Source of the DNA: Arthrobacter sp. PAMC25564
GTDB lineage: Bacteria; Actinomycetota; Actinomycetes; Actinomycetales; Micrococcaceae
Assembly: GCF_004798705.1 (NCBI RefSeq)
Contig: NZ_CP039290.1
Span: forward strand, 3,286,001 to 3,350,000
DNA length: 64,000 nt
Direction of reading: 5' to 3'
Shown here: positions 1-9,920 of the stretch, piece after piece
Layout of the letters: every line of letters starts with the position of its first letter
Position numbering within the stretch: the first letter of the stretch is position 1
Translations under genes and position numbers: made by a program
Notes under the pieces: model-generated
Databases searched by the model: none
Seen by the model: only the letters and a program-made list of their open reading frames with translations
What the model was told of the DNA's origin: nothing

Positions 1-422
1 GTCTTTCCGCCGCGGTCCACCTCGACGTCCAGCCGGGCCGAGAGGGCATTCACAACGGAGGCGCCGACGCCGTGCAGGCCGCCCGAGGCCGTGTAGGAGC
101 CGCCGCCGAACTTGCCGCCGGCATGGAGCTTGGTGAAGACCACCTCGACGCCGCTCAGCCCGGTCTTGGGCTCGATGTCCACCGGGACGCCGCGGCCGTC
201 GTCGTGGATCTCCACCGAGTTGTCCGCGTGCAGGATGATCTTGATGTCGTGGCCGAAGCCGGCGAGGGCCTCATCCACGGAGTTGTCAATGATTTCCCAG
301 AGGCAGTGCATGAGGCCGCGGGAGTCCGTGGAGCCGATGTACATGCCCGGGCGCTTGCGGACGGCTTCAAGGCCTTCCAACACGGAGAGATGCCGGGCGG
401 TGTAATCAGAACTTGGTGCCAC
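1..422 (-). CDS. parE: DNA topoisomerase (gyrase/topo IV) subunit B, N-terminal part
   Basis: Only the first 140 codons are inside the window; the gene runs off the left edge. The protein is the ATPase subunit of a type II topoisomerase. It shows the GHKL ATPase features in order: RKRPGMYIG near residue 21, the N-box [14 protein letters not shown], the DDGRGIPVDI box and [15 protein letters not shown] chose the GTG at 422 because AAGGAG lies about 9 bases before it and the protein then begins [20 protein letters not shown], typical of the family. Actinobacteria carry gyrB near dnaA and often a second copy near sigA. The neighbourhood (DUF7455 gene, sigA) favours the second copy, usually named parE, but the fragment alone cannot separate ParE from GyrB. 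Confidence 0.9.
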   Translation of the reverse strand, partial: MAPSSDYTARHLSVLEGLEAVRKRPGMYIGSTDSRGLMHCLWEIIDNSVDEALAGFGHDIKIILHADNSVEIHDDGRGVPVDIEPKTGLSGVEVVFTKLHAGGKFGGGSYTASGGLHGVGASVVNALSARLDVEVDRGGK

Positions 423-660
423 GGATCGTGAACTCCTTCAGGAACGGGACAGCCGCAATCGGACAGTCCGGGGAATTTTGACGCTCTTCCTAGGGTAGTC
501 CGATGGCCGGCCTCCACCGCACCGCCACTCCCCGGAGGCCTGCCACCCACGGTGACGTTACCGAGACGTGATACGCGTACAGCGAAAGTGGGCCATCCAG
601 GCGATGGTTTCGCGGCGAATGCTGGTTATATGGGTATATCGATCTACAAGGAGGCCGAAA

Positions 661-882
661 ATGACAACAGCAGTTGCGGACCGCACACTCACCACCGTTG
701 ACCGGTGCGATCGTTGCGGAGCACAGGCATATGTCCGGGTTGTTCTCGGTGCCTCCGGGGGTGAGCTTCTTTTCTGTGGCCACCACGCACGGGCCGTAGA
801 ACCGACACTCAGGCCGCTCAGCTCAGACTGGCACGACGAGACGGCCCGCCTTCAGGAGAAGGCACCGGTTCCGGTCGACTAG
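661..882 (+). CDS. DUF7455-type small zinc-binding protein (73 aa)
   Basis: This short protein matches the small actinobacterial family found next to sigA and the topoisomerase gene (DUF7455). Its core is a probable zinc site: CDRCG near residue 15 and CGHH near residue 37, a C-x2-C plus C-x2-H pattern. The function of the family is not known. The ATG at 661 is set by AAGGAGG at 648-654; a longer reading frame begins at 568 but lacks a ribosome site. It points away from parE and converges on sigA, with a strong terminator at 942-979. Confidence 0.85.
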   Translation: MTTAVADRTLTTVDRCDRCGAQAYVRVVLGASGGELLFCGHHARAVEPTLRPLSSDWHDETARLQEKAPVPVD

Positions 883-941
883 TCCAGTTGCTTTCCGTTC
901 AGCGGCTCATGGACAGTCTGTCAGCGAGCTGAAGGACTAAG

Positions 942-979
942 AACCCGGGCTCCTCCGATGAGGAGGGCCCGGGTTTTTT
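942..979 (+). terminator. Intrinsic terminator after the DUF7455 gene
   Basis: The arms AACCCGGGCTCCTC and GAGGAGGGCCCGGGTT pair around a short CGAT loop with a small bulge and are followed by six T. It lies 60 bases after the stop codon. Confidence 0.85.
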
Positions 980-990
980 GCTGCCCGCAA

Positions 991-1061
991 ACAGCAACGC
1001 GGGGTCACACCGGGCCCAATCATCCGAAGATCATGGGCGCGATGTGACCCCGCGTTGCTGT
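991..1061. repeat. 19-bp perfect inverted repeat between convergent genes
   Basis: The left arm ACAGCAACGCGGGGTCACA (991-1009) is exactly repeated in reverse complement at 1043-1061. The 33-base centre is itself partly self-complementary (GGGCCCA with TGGGCGC), so the whole 71 bases form an imperfect palindrome. It begins 11 bases after the sigA stop and probably ends sigA transcription, although no T tract follows. It may belong to a dispersed repeat family. Confidence 0.8.
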
Positions 1062-1072
1062 GTTCCGGGCTC

Positions 1073-2410
<1,338 letters not shown>

Positions 2411-2710
2411 AGAAAACCTTTCTAGCGGCGGTCTGTGGAATCACCATACGGGCAACACCACTATGACCCTGTCAAGTCCGTGTTTCACATCAGGTGCAGG
2501 CACGGACAGCAGAGCCACTAAGTAGAACTGCCGGGACGGCCGTAATGTTCCCTGTTTCCAAGGTTCGTTACACGCACTTGATACACGGACCCAACCGGGT
2601 CTCGGCAACCATTGTCTCACGATTTTCCGGAGCCGTGCCGTCCGGCCGGCGCGGTCCTCGTTTTTCCGGGACCGTATTTTTCCCGGTGCAGCATTTTCCG
2701 GCACACCCGG
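2411..2710. other. 300-base region upstream of sigA
   Basis: I see no gene here. It should hold the sigA promoter on the minus strand. A TTGACA (2470-2475) and a TATGGT (2443-2448) are present, but the 21-base spacing is too long to call a promoter. Four TTTTCCGG-like motifs lie at 2623, 2662, 2678 and 2694 (plus strand), the last three 16 bases apart. Confidence 0.5.
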
Positions 2711-3955
2711 TCAGGCGGCACCCGGCTCGAACTTCTGCCACGCGGCCTCCCGCCGGCCGGCCCAGCCACAGATGGTCCCCCGCCGGCCAAGTTCGGCCAG
2801 CAGTTCGGCCAGCCGGTAGCCGGGGCATGTCACGGCTGCCTGCTGGAACAGGGCATCGGCGAACGAGCCCCTGCCCCGACACCATTCGATCCAGCCGCGC
2901 GCCGTGAGGCAGGCGGCCCGGGCCTCCCCACCGCAATCCCTGCCCAGCAGCACAAGGACGCGCTCCAGCCGCCCCATCAGCGCCCAATCGGGAACCGGCG
3001 GCGCCAGGCCGAGCAGGACGTCGCCGTAGCCGGGAGCCCCGCGAAGGCCGCAGGCGGTGCCGGCCGCATCGCGGGGAGGCCCGAGGGGAGGGAATCCCTC
3101 CATCGGCGGCAGCGGCGCGGGCAGGATCGGGGCATCGGGCGGTCCGGCGGCCCTGTCGAACAGGCCGAATTCCGCCGCACCGCGTTCAGCCGCCGCCCCT
3201 CCGGCGGCCGCCATTACCAGCACGGCGTCCCGCCAGGCCTGAACGCCGAGGCTGGCGCTCAGGTAGGAGGCGAGCCCCGGGTCAAGCTCCAGGGCATGCC
3301 CCTGGCCGGGAATGCCGCCCAGGACCCGCGTCCATACCTCCAGCACCTGCCGGAACTGTGCCCGGTCCTTCCGGCGTCCGGCGAATTCCTGCGACCAGCG
3401 CTGTTCGGCCTCAAACGCGGCCGGGTCCGCACACGGCGGGGAGCAGTCGGTCTCGCGGGCGCCGGGTGCCGCGCCCACGATGCTGCCCCGGAAGACCATC
3501 TCGGCGTTAAGCCGGCTGTTCCTGATCTCGTCCACGGGGCGCCCGGGCGGGGCGCAGCACGAGGGATCGGTGCAGTAGGCGTTCCGCCAGAACTGCGCCC
3601 CGATGATCCAGGCATCCCTCACCGCCATGCCTGATTCCACGAGGGCAAGCTCAAGCACAGCCAAGAGATCCGCCACGGGAACGCCGCCGTCGCCGTCCGT
3701 GTCGGTGAAGAAGGCCAGCAGGGTGCCGTCCGCCTCCTCGTCGGCTTGCAGGTAGGACGCCACGGTGCCGGCAAAGCCTGCAATGTCCGTGACACCGCCG
3801 GCGGCCGGCAGGTCAACGCGCAGGGTGGCGCCGAGCCGTTTGCCCTGCATGGTCATGGCCACGAGGCTTTTCGACGGCCAGTAGCCCAGCGAGTGCGGGA
3901 TGAAGCCGAGGATGTCTTCGGGGCCGGTGATTTTCAGGTGTTCGGGAGCTGTCAT
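2711..3955 (-). CDS. DUF4192 family protein
   Basis: This 414-aa protein matches the actinobacterial DUF4192 family, whose function is unknown. The N-terminus carries the family hallmark ITGPEDILGFIPHSLGYWPSKSLVAMTM (seen at residues 9-36), followed by a conserved LRVDLP segment, an acidic loop rich in Asp/Gly, and a second half with small helical repeats (WIEWCRGRGSFADALFQQA). There is no signal peptide or membrane segment, so it is probably cytosolic. ATG 3955 follows CAAGCT by 6 bases, close to the leaderless pattern seen for other genes here. It lies downstream of an MFS gene on the same strand. Confidence 0.85.
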   Translation of the reverse strand: MTAPEHLKITGPEDILGFIPHSLGYWPSKSLVAMTMQGKRLGATLRVDLPAAGGVTDIAGFAGTVASYLQADEEADGTLLAFFTDTDGDGGVPVADLLAVLELALVESGMAVRDAWIIGAQFWRNAYCTDPSCCAPPGRPVDEIRNSRLNAEMVFRGSIVGAAPGARETDCSPPCADPAAFEAEQRWSQEFAGRRKDRAQFRQVLEVWTRVLGGIPGQGHALELDPGLASYLSASLGVQAWRDAVLVMAAAGGAAAERGAAEFGLFDRAAGPPDAPILPAPLPPMEGFPPLGPPRDAAGTACGLRGAPGYGDVLLGLAPPVPDWALMGRLERVLVLLGRDCGGEARAACLTARGWIEWCRGRGSFADALFQQAAVTCPGYRLAELLAELGRRGTICGWAGRREAAWQKFEPGAA

Positions 3956-4032
3956 AAAGCCAGCTTGGCCGCAGCAAGGTCCGGGAGGCAGCCGCGGGTA
4001 GCGCTATGTGGAAAACAGCATCAGGACGCCGG

Positions 4033-5364
4033 TCAGCGGTTCCGCCGGCGCTCCGAGTTGAGCCGGCGCTGCCGGGCGAGCGTGGCGAGCAGCGGCGGCA
4101 CCAGGACACCCTTCGCGGCCATCTGCCGGCGCACTTTCCGGCGGACGGCAATGATGGCGCCGGCACCTCCCGCCAGCAACAGGAGCTGGACGCTCAGAGC
4201 GATCCGGAACGGGTCAAGGGCATATAGCCCGCCCGGGGAGAATCCCGAGGCGTGCAGGACGTCGAGCACGAAGCCGATCAGGAAGATCGCCACGAGCGCG
4301 GCCATGAAGCCGCCCACGTTCACGATCCCGGTGGCCGTCCCGATCCGGTGGGCCGGGTTGAAGGTCCTGGCGAAGTCGAAGCCGATCATGGAACCGGGGC
4401 CGCCGATGGCCAACACCACCACGAGGCCGGCCAGCAGCCACAAAGGGGACTTCCCCGGGATGAGCAGCACCGCGGCCCAGGCGGCGGCGGTGGCGGCGGC
4501 GATCAGCAGCACCATGGTGGACCGGCGCAAGGGGTGCCGGCCGACAAAGCTGCCCATCAGCGGCCCGGCGGCGATGCCGGCGGCCACATACAGTGTCATC
4601 AGGGCCGAGACGGTGCCGGTATCCAGCCCCTGCCCGGAAATCAGGAACGGATAGCCCCAGGTCATTGCGAAGACGGTGCCGCTGAACTGGACGGTGAAAT
4701 GGCTCCACATCCCCAGCTGCGTTCCGGGCTGACGCCAGGCATGCGAGAGCAGGACACCGGTGGCGCGCAGCCCGGCCGACGGTTCCGGGGCGGGATGTCC
4801 GGGCGGCAGGTCCTGCAGCAGGACAAGCACCAGCACGACGGCGAGGGCGGACATCGCCGCCAGCGTCAGGAAGGCGGGGGTCCAGCCGGCGGAGTGCAGG
4901 ATCATCGCGAACGGCACCACGCTGAAGAGCTGCCCGAGCTGGCCTGACATGCCGGTCAGCTGGGTAAGCAGCGGCACCCGGGCCGGGGCGAACCACAGCG
5001 GAATCAGCCGGATCACGGAGATGAACGTCATGGCATCGCCGGCCCCCACCAGCACCCGGCCCAGCACGCCGCCCGGGATGCTCTCCGCGAAGGCAAGCTG
5101 GAGCTGCCCGAGTGCCATCAGCAGGGCACCTCCCGCAATCATCGCGCGGGAGCCGAAGCGGTCCACCAGCACCCCGACCGGTATCTGCAGCGCCGCATAG
5201 ACAAGCAGCTGCAGCACCGTGAAGAAGGAGATTTCGGCGGCGCTGGCGTGGAACCGTTCGGTGGCTTCCAGCCCGACGACGCCGAAAGAGGTGCGCTGGC
5301 TGACCGCGACCAGGTACGCGAAAATCCCAATGATCCAGATCAGCCAGGCGCGGGGTGAGGTCAC
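4033..5364 (-). CDS. Major facilitator superfamily transporter
   Basis: This 443-aa integral membrane protein has about twelve hydrophobic helices. The loop between helices 2 and 3 carries PVGVLVDRFGSRAMIAGGALL, the MFS signature (G-x3-D-R-x-G-R type). The first helix contains an unusual short start, ARAWLIWIIGIFAYLVAVSQR. The resemblance is to nitrate/nitrite or oxalate-type MFS proteins, but the substrate cannot be read from the sequence. The start is GTG 5364; CATAAT at 5371-5376 ends 6 bases upstream, so the message may be leaderless. It sits between the PAC2 and DUF4192 genes on the same strand, with about 40 bases to the former. Confidence 0.88.
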   Translation of the reverse strand: MTSPRAWLIWIIGIFAYLVAVSQRTSFGVVGLEATERFHASAAEISFFTVLQLLVYAALQIPVGVLVDRFGSRAMIAGGALLMALGQLQLAFAESIPGGVLGRVLVGAGDAMTFISVIRLIPLWFAPARVPLLTQLTGMSGQLGQLFSVVPFAMILHSAGWTPAFLTLAAMSALAVVLVLVLLQDLPPGHPAPEPSAGLRATGVLLSHAWRQPGTQLGMWSHFTVQFSGTVFAMTWGYPFLISGQGLDTGTVSALMTLYVAAGIAAGPLMGSFVGRHPLRRSTMVLLIAAATAAAWAAVLLIPGKSPLWLLAGLVVVLAIGGPGSMIGFDFARTFNPAHRIGTATGIVNVGGFMAALVAIFLIGFVLDVLHASGFSPGGLYALDPFRIALSVQLLLLAGGAGAIIAVRRKVRRQMAAKGVLVPPLLATLARQRRLNSERRRNR

Positions 5365-5370
5365 TCCTCC

Positions 5371-5376
5371 ATTATG
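5371..5376 (-). promoter_or_regulatory. -10 hexamer CATAAT for a leaderless MFS transcript
   Basis: On the minus strand CATAAT is followed by six bases (GGAGGA) and then the GTG start codon. The GGAGGA is too close to serve as a normal ribosome site, which supports initiation at or next to the start codon. Confidence 0.5.
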
Positions 5377-5401
5377 CCCGCCGGCCGGAAAATACTATTT
5401 A

Positions 5402-6337
5402 TTAGCCGGGTTCTTTGCGGGCCAGATAGGCCTCCACCGCGGCTCCGAGGGCATCGGCATTGGGCAGCTCATCGTTCTCGTCGGCCAGCAGGGACCGCCG
5501 CACGGTGCCCTCGGCCTTCTCGTCATACCTGGCCTCCAGCCGCGACACGACCTGCTGGACCTCTTCGGAGGCCTCAATCTGCTCGGCGATCTGGCGGCCC
5601 ACTTCCCGGCCCGCCTCGCGGAGGCGGTCGGTGGGGAGCATAAGCGAGGTGGCCGCGCCGAGATATTCGAGTCCGGCGACGGCTGCCGTCGGGTACTCGG
5701 CCTCGGCGAGGTAGTGCGGCACATGGATCACGTAGCCGGCAATATTGCGGCCTGCTTCCGTCAGCCGCAGCTCCAGGAGGTGGCCGACGGCGGCGGGCAC
5801 CTCAACGGTGGGCTTCCAGGCCGAGATTCCCTCGATCAGCTCCGGCCGGTTGCCGTGGACCGTGACGCCGACCGGGCGGGTGTGCGGAACCGGCATGGGG
5901 ATGGAATGGATCCAGGTGACGAGATTGACGTCCAGTTCCCGGACGATCCCGACGACGGCGCGGGCGAACCGCTCCCATTGCAGGTCCGGCTCGAATCCGG
6001 CGAGCAGCAGGAACGGGCTGCCCAGCCCGTCGATGAGCCGGTAAAGCGCCAGGCTCGGGGCCTGGTAGTCCTGCAGATGGTCTTCGACGAAGCTCACCTG
6101 CGGACGCCGGGTCCGGTAGTCGATGAGCTGGTCGGCATCGAATTCGGCAATCATCTCCGCATCGAGGGTGTCCAGCATTTCGGCGGTGATCTGCCGGACG
6201 ACATGGCCGGCATCGGCGAATCCGGTGAACCCCATGATCAGGTTCAGTCCCCGCAGCTCCGGGCTGTGGAACAGCGCGTCATCACGCAGGTAAAGCGATC
6301 CGGGGTCCAGCAATGAGCCGGAAATCCGTTCAATCAC
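5402..6337 (-). CDS. PAC2 family protein (proteasome assembly chaperone-like)
   Basis: The 311-aa protein matches the PAC2 family of actinobacteria. It contains the family features LIMGFTGFADAGHVVRQ near residue 33, FDADQLIDYRTRRP near residue 66, and GYVIHVPHYLAEAEYP near residue 200, then a charged helical C-terminus. PAC2 proteins resemble eukaryotic proteasome assembly chaperone 2; a role with the actinobacterial proteasome is proposed but not proven. GTG 6337 follows AAAGGA by 7 bases. It is divergent from pepA across a 292-base region. Confidence 0.88.
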   Translation of the reverse strand: MIERISGSLLDPGSLYLRDDALFHSPELRGLNLIMGFTGFADAGHVVRQITAEMLDTLDAEMIAEFDADQLIDYRTRRPQVSFVEDHLQDYQAPSLALYRLIDGLGSPFLLLAGFEPDLQWERFARAVVGIVRELDVNLVTWIHSIPMPVPHTRPVGVTVHGNRPELIEGISAWKPTVEVPAAVGHLLELRLTEAGRNIAGYVIHVPHYLAEAEYPTAAVAGLEYLGAATSLMLPTDRLREAGREVGRQIAEQIEASEEVQQVVSRLEARYDEKAEGTVRRSLLADENDELPNADALGAAVEAYLARKEPG

Positions 6338-6468
6338 GGCATGTTCCTTTCGTCGTAGTCAGTGGGAGCGGCCGGATGGGCCCTGCGGGGCGGCGGCGCC
6401 GATATCAGGTACAACACACCGGAGTGCGGGCGCATTCCTGATCGGGGTGTGCTCCAGCTCTCATTCAA

Positions 6469-6499
6469 TTGAACACCCGTGCCGCGGAGAGACTACGAT
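6469..6499 (+). promoter_or_regulatory. Candidate pepA promoter
   Basis: TTGAAC (6469-6474) and TACGAT (6494-6499) lie 19 bases apart, a little longer than ideal. The -35 hexamer overlaps the 10-base palindrome TTCAATTGAA (6464-6473), a possible operator. The rest of the 292-base gap between PAC2 and pepA shows nothing I can name. Confidence 0.35.
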
Positions 6500-6629
6500 C
6501 GGAACTGGCCATATGACGGCTTGAAGACACCTGGCTTGCGTCTCAAACCGGCAGCGGCCCAGGTTCCCTGGCAGGGCGCCAAACATGCAGTTCCTGCCGA
6601 AAAATCACAGAGAATTGAGGACTGTCCTC

Positions 6630-8156
6630 GTGGTCAAGAATACTGAAGTGAAACTTAGTGCAATCGCAGGGGATCTGAAGAAATCCCCCAGCGATGCCCT
6701 CGTGATCGGCGTGGGGCAGGGTACAGACGGTCCCGTGCTGCTCGATAACCCGCTGACGGCTGCGGCGGCTGAGGCATTGTCGGAATCACTGGGTGTTCTT
6801 GGCATCACCGGAGCAGCCGACCAGGCGCACCGCCTGCCGGGCCTGCCGGAGGCAGGGGCCACCATCCTGCTGCTCGCCGGCGTCGGCAAACTGTCCGCGA
6901 AGCAGCCGCTCTCCGAGGAAGCGCTGCGCCGCGCCGCCGGCTCAGCCGTCCGCCAACTGGCCGGCGTCAGTACCGTCACCCTGGCATTTCCGACGGCGAC
7001 GCTGGCCGATGTCGCGGCCGTCGCCGAGGGCGCCGCAATGGGCGCCTACTCCTACACGGAGTTCCGGTCCTCCCAGGACGGGCTCAAGGATCCGGTGAAG
7101 AACGTCGTGATCCGCACCGACTTCGCGAAGGACCTGGCCCTGGCGCCGGTTCTGGACCGTGCGGCCCTGATCGGCAAGGCCGTGAACGCGACCCGCACCC
7201 TCGTGAACCAGCCACCGAGCCATCTCTACCCCGAGTCCTTCGCCGACGCCGCCAAGGAGCTCTCCAAGGGCCTGCCCGTCAAGGTCACCGTCTGGGACGA
7301 AAAGCGACTGGAGAAAGAGGGCTTCGGCGGCATCCTCGGCGTCGGCAAGGGATCCACCCGCCAGCCGCGCCTCGTGAAGGTCGAATACGCCCCGGCCAAG
7401 GCCACCGCCACTATCGCCCTCGTCGGGAAGGGCATCACCTTTGACACCGGCGGCATCTCCATCAAGCCGGCCCTGGGCATGGGTGACATGAAGAGCGACA
7501 TGGCCGGCGCCGCCGTCGTCCTTAACACTGTGCTGGCCCTCGCCGGCCTCCGCCTTCCGGTCAAGGCGACGGCCTGGCTCTGCATTGCCGAAAACATGCC
7601 CTCCGGCGCCGCCCAGCGTCCGGCCGACGTCCTGACCATGTTCGGCGGCAAGACCGTGGAGGTTTTGAACACCGACGCCGAGGGCCGCCTGGTCATGGCC
7701 GACGGCATCGTGGCCGCGAGCCAGGAATTCCCGGACGCGATCATCGACGTCGCCACCCTGACCGGCGCGCAGCTGGTCGCGCTGGGCGACCGCACCGCCG
7801 GCGTCATGGGATCGGACTCCGTCACCGGCCCGATCAAGGCCGCCGCCGACCGCGCCGGCGAGCTGGTCTGGCCGATGCCGCTGCCGGAGGAGCTGCGGGC
7901 CAGCCTCGACTCCCAGGTCGCCGACATCGCCAACATCGGTGAACGCCACGGCGGCATGATGACCGCGGCCGTGTTCCTGCGCGAATTCGTGGGCAAGGGC
8001 AAGGACGGCGGGCAGATCCCGTGGGCCCACATCGACATTGCCGGCCCCTCGTTCAACAACGGAAGCCCCTACGGCTACACCCATAAGCAGGGGACGGGCT
8101 GCACCGTGCGCACCCTGGTCGCGTATGTGGAGGACATCCTCGCCAACGCCGTCTAG
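6630..8156 (+). CDS. pepA: Leucyl aminopeptidase (M17, cytosol aminopeptidase)
   Basis: This enzyme removes N-terminal amino acids from peptides using two metal ions. The C-terminal M17 catalytic domain shows VGKGITFDTGGISIKP (metal and catalytic Lys/Asp region), MGDMKSDMAGAA and the family signature NTDAEGRL. I chose GTG 6630 because GAGGA lies 8 bases upstream and the protein then begins VKNTEVKLSAIAGDL; an in-frame ATG at 6585 exists but has no ribosome site. The 508-aa length is normal. In M. tuberculosis the orthologue (pepB, Rv2213) also lies near dlaT, so this is conserved order. It is followed by a long inverted repeat and lpdA. Confidence 0.95.
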   Translation: MVKNTEVKLSAIAGDLKKSPSDALVIGVGQGTDGPVLLDNPLTAAAAEALSESLGVLGITGAADQAHRLPGLPEAGATILLLAGVGKLSAKQPLSEEALRRAAGSAVRQLAGVSTVTLAFPTATLADVAAVAEGAAMGAYSYTEFRSSQDGLKDPVKNVVIRTDFAKDLALAPVLDRAALIGKAVNATRTLVNQPPSHLYPESFADAAKELSKGLPVKVTVWDEKRLEKEGFGGILGVGKGSTRQPRLVKVEYAPAKATATIALVGKGITFDTGGISIKPALGMGDMKSDMAGAAVVLNTVLALAGLRLPVKATAWLCIAENMPSGAAQRPADVLTMFGGKTVEVLNTDAEGRLVMADGIVAASQEFPDAIIDVATLTGAQLVALGDRTAGVMGSDSVTGPIKAAADRAGELVWPMPLPEELRASLDSQVADIANIGERHGGMMTAAVFLREFVGKGKDGGQIPWAHIDIAGPSFNNGSPYGYTHKQGTGCTVRTLVAYVEDILANAV

Positions 8157-8157
8157 C

Positions 8158-8213
8158 AGTCACGCGGCCATGTGGCCGGGGGGCTGACGCCCTGGCCACA
8201 TAGCCGCGTGACT
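8158..8213. repeat. 20-bp inverted repeat after pepA
   Basis: The arms AGTCACGCGGCCATGTGGCC (8158-8177) and its near reverse complement (8194-8213) differ at one position. That position is a C-A mismatch in a plus-strand RNA but a G-U pair in a minus-strand RNA. It starts 2 bases after the pepA stop and probably acts as a terminator lacking a T tract. Confidence 0.7.
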
Positions 8214-8333
8214 CTGGACACAAGCGCTCCACAAACGCCACGGCAGGGTGGAGCATGGATAACTGGTTCGCTAAGGTGAACCTCGGTAATCCGACAATGA
8301 AGTAGTCACAAATGAAAGGGAGCACGCCGCCGG

Positions 8334-8339
8334 TATGAT
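8334..8339 (+). promoter_or_regulatory. Candidate -10 element for lpdA
   Basis: TATGAT sits at the centre of the palindrome GCCGG-TATGAT-CCGGC (8329-8344), so an operator may overlap it. No good -35 is visible. The lpdA start lies 70 bases downstream. Confidence 0.35.
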
Positions 8340-8408
8340 CCGGCAGGTAAGCTCCAAGACCAGATGATGCGTACTCTCGTGTCATCGTTCACGCGAGGGA
8401 GCGTTTTA

Positions 8409-9794
8409 GTGGCCGATCAGGCAACTGCGCAAGAATTCGACATCCTGGTACTCGGCGGCGGCAGCGGCGGCTACGCAACTGCCCTGCGTGCCGTACAGCT
8501 CGGCCTTACCGTCGGCCTCATCGAAAAGGCAAAGCTCGGGGGCACCTGCCTGCACAACGGCTGTATCCCCACCAAGGCCCTGCTGCACTCCGCAGAGCTG
8601 GCGGACCACGCCCGCGACTCGGCTAAGTACGGCGTCAACGTGACCCTCGACAGCATCGACATCAACGCTGTCAACGCCTACAAGGACGGCATCATTGCCG
8701 GCAAGTTCAAGGGCCTCCAGGGTCTGATCAAGAGCAAAAAGGGCATCACCGTCATCGAGGGCGAAGGCAAGCTCCAGGGCGCCGACACCATCGTAGTCAA
8801 CGGCACCGCGTACAAGGGCAAGAACATCGTCCTCGCCACGGGGTCCTACTCCCGCTCGCTGCCCGGCCTGGAAATCGGCGGCAAGGTCATCACCTCCGAC
8901 GAAGCCCTGACCATGGACTACATCCCCAAGAGTGCGATCGTCCTGGGCGGCGGCGTGATCGGCGTCGAGTTCGCTTCCGTCTGGAAGTCCTTCGGCGTCG
9001 ACGTCACCATCATCGAAGGCCTGCCCTCACTGGTCCCGAACGAGGATCCGTCGATCGTGAAGAACCTCGAGCGTGCCTTTAAGAAGCGCGGCATCAAGTT
9101 CTCCACCGGCATCTTCTTCCAGGGTGTCGAGCAGAACGATAACGGAGTGAAGGTCACCCTCGTAGACGGCAAGACCTTCGAGGCCGACCTGCTGCTCGTG
9201 GCCGTTGGCCGCGGCCCCGTCACGGCCAACCTTGGCTACGAAGAAGCCGGGTTGACCATTGACCGCGGCTTCGTCATCACCAACGAGCGCCTGCACACCG
9301 GCGTCGGCAACGTCTACGCCGTCGGCGACATCGTCCCGGGCGTCCAGCTGGCCCACCGCGGCTACCAGCAGGGCATCTTCGTCGCCGAGGAAATCGCCGG
9401 CCTGAAGCCCGTCGTCGTCGAAGACGTCAACATCCCCAAGGTCACCTACTGCGAGCCTGAAATCGCCACAGTGGGCTACACGGAGCCGGCCGCCAAGGCC
9501 AAGTTCGGTGACGACCAGGTCGAGACCCAGGAATACAACCTGGCCGGAAACGGCAAGAGCTCCATCCTGGGCACCAGCGGTATCGTCAAGCTGGTCCGCC
9601 AGAAGAACGGCCCCGTAGTCGGCGTCCACATGATCGGCTCCCGCATGGGTGAGCAGATCGGTGAAGCACAGCTGATCGTGAACTGGGAAGCCTACCCCGA
9701 GGACGTTGCCGCACTGGTCCACGCCCACCCGACCCAGAACGAATCCCTGGGCGAGGCGCATCTGGCACTGGCAGGCAAGCCGCTCCACGGCTGA
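8409..9794 (+). CDS. lpdA: Dihydrolipoyl dehydrogenase (E3)
   Basis: This FAD flavoenzyme re-oxidises the dihydrolipoyl group of 2-oxoacid dehydrogenase complexes with NAD+. The FAD-binding GGGSGGYATALRA lies at residues 16-28, the redox disulfide C47-x4-C52 in GGTCLHNGCIPTKALL, the NAD-binding GGGVIGVEFASVW near 200, and the C-terminal catalytic HAHPTQNE. GTG 8409 is set by AGGGAG at 8395-8400; an earlier in-frame ATG at 8364 lacks a site. The 461-aa length is typical. It lies directly before the E2 gene and serves the same complexes. Confidence 0.97.
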   Translation: MADQATAQEFDILVLGGGSGGYATALRAVQLGLTVGLIEKAKLGGTCLHNGCIPTKALLHSAELADHARDSAKYGVNVTLDSIDINAVNAYKDGIIAGKFKGLQGLIKSKKGITVIEGEGKLQGADTIVVNGTAYKGKNIVLATGSYSRSLPGLEIGGKVITSDEALTMDYIPKSAIVLGGGVIGVEFASVWKSFGVDVTIIEGLPSLVPNEDPSIVKNLERAFKKRGIKFSTGIFFQGVEQNDNGVKVTLVDGKTFEADLLLVAVGRGPVTANLGYEEAGLTIDRGFVITNERLHTGVGNVYAVGDIVPGVQLAHRGYQQGIFVAEEIAGLKPVVVEDVNIPKVTYCEPEIATVGYTEPAAKAKFGDDQVETQEYNLAGNGKSSILGTSGIVKLVRQKNGPVVGVHMIGSRMGEQIGEAQLIVNWEAYPEDVAALVHAHPTQNESLGEAHLALAGKPLHG

Positions 9795-9827
9795 TCAGCC
9801 CCGCCCTCATCACAGTAAGACAACAGG

Positions 9828-9866
9828 GCTTAGTGCACCCGGCATGAAATGCAGGGTGCACTAAGC
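9828..9866. promoter_or_regulatory. Long palindromic hairpin between lpdA and the E2 gene
   Basis: GCTTAGTGCACCC (9828-9840) is perfectly repeated in reverse complement at 9854-9866, and the centre adds GCAT-GAA-ATGC, giving about 18 paired bases with one mismatch. No T tract follows. It lies 54 bases before the E2 start and could be an operator, a terminator for lpdA or an RNA processing site. Confidence 0.6.
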
Positions 9867-9920
9867 TCGAACAAGGCAGCAATCATCCGCACTAAGATCA
9901 ATAAGGAGAACGGGGACGAT

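Noticed and set aside
2443..2475. TTGACA and TATGGT as the sigA promoter
   Set aside because: The 21-base spacing is too long for a normal sigma-70 promoter.
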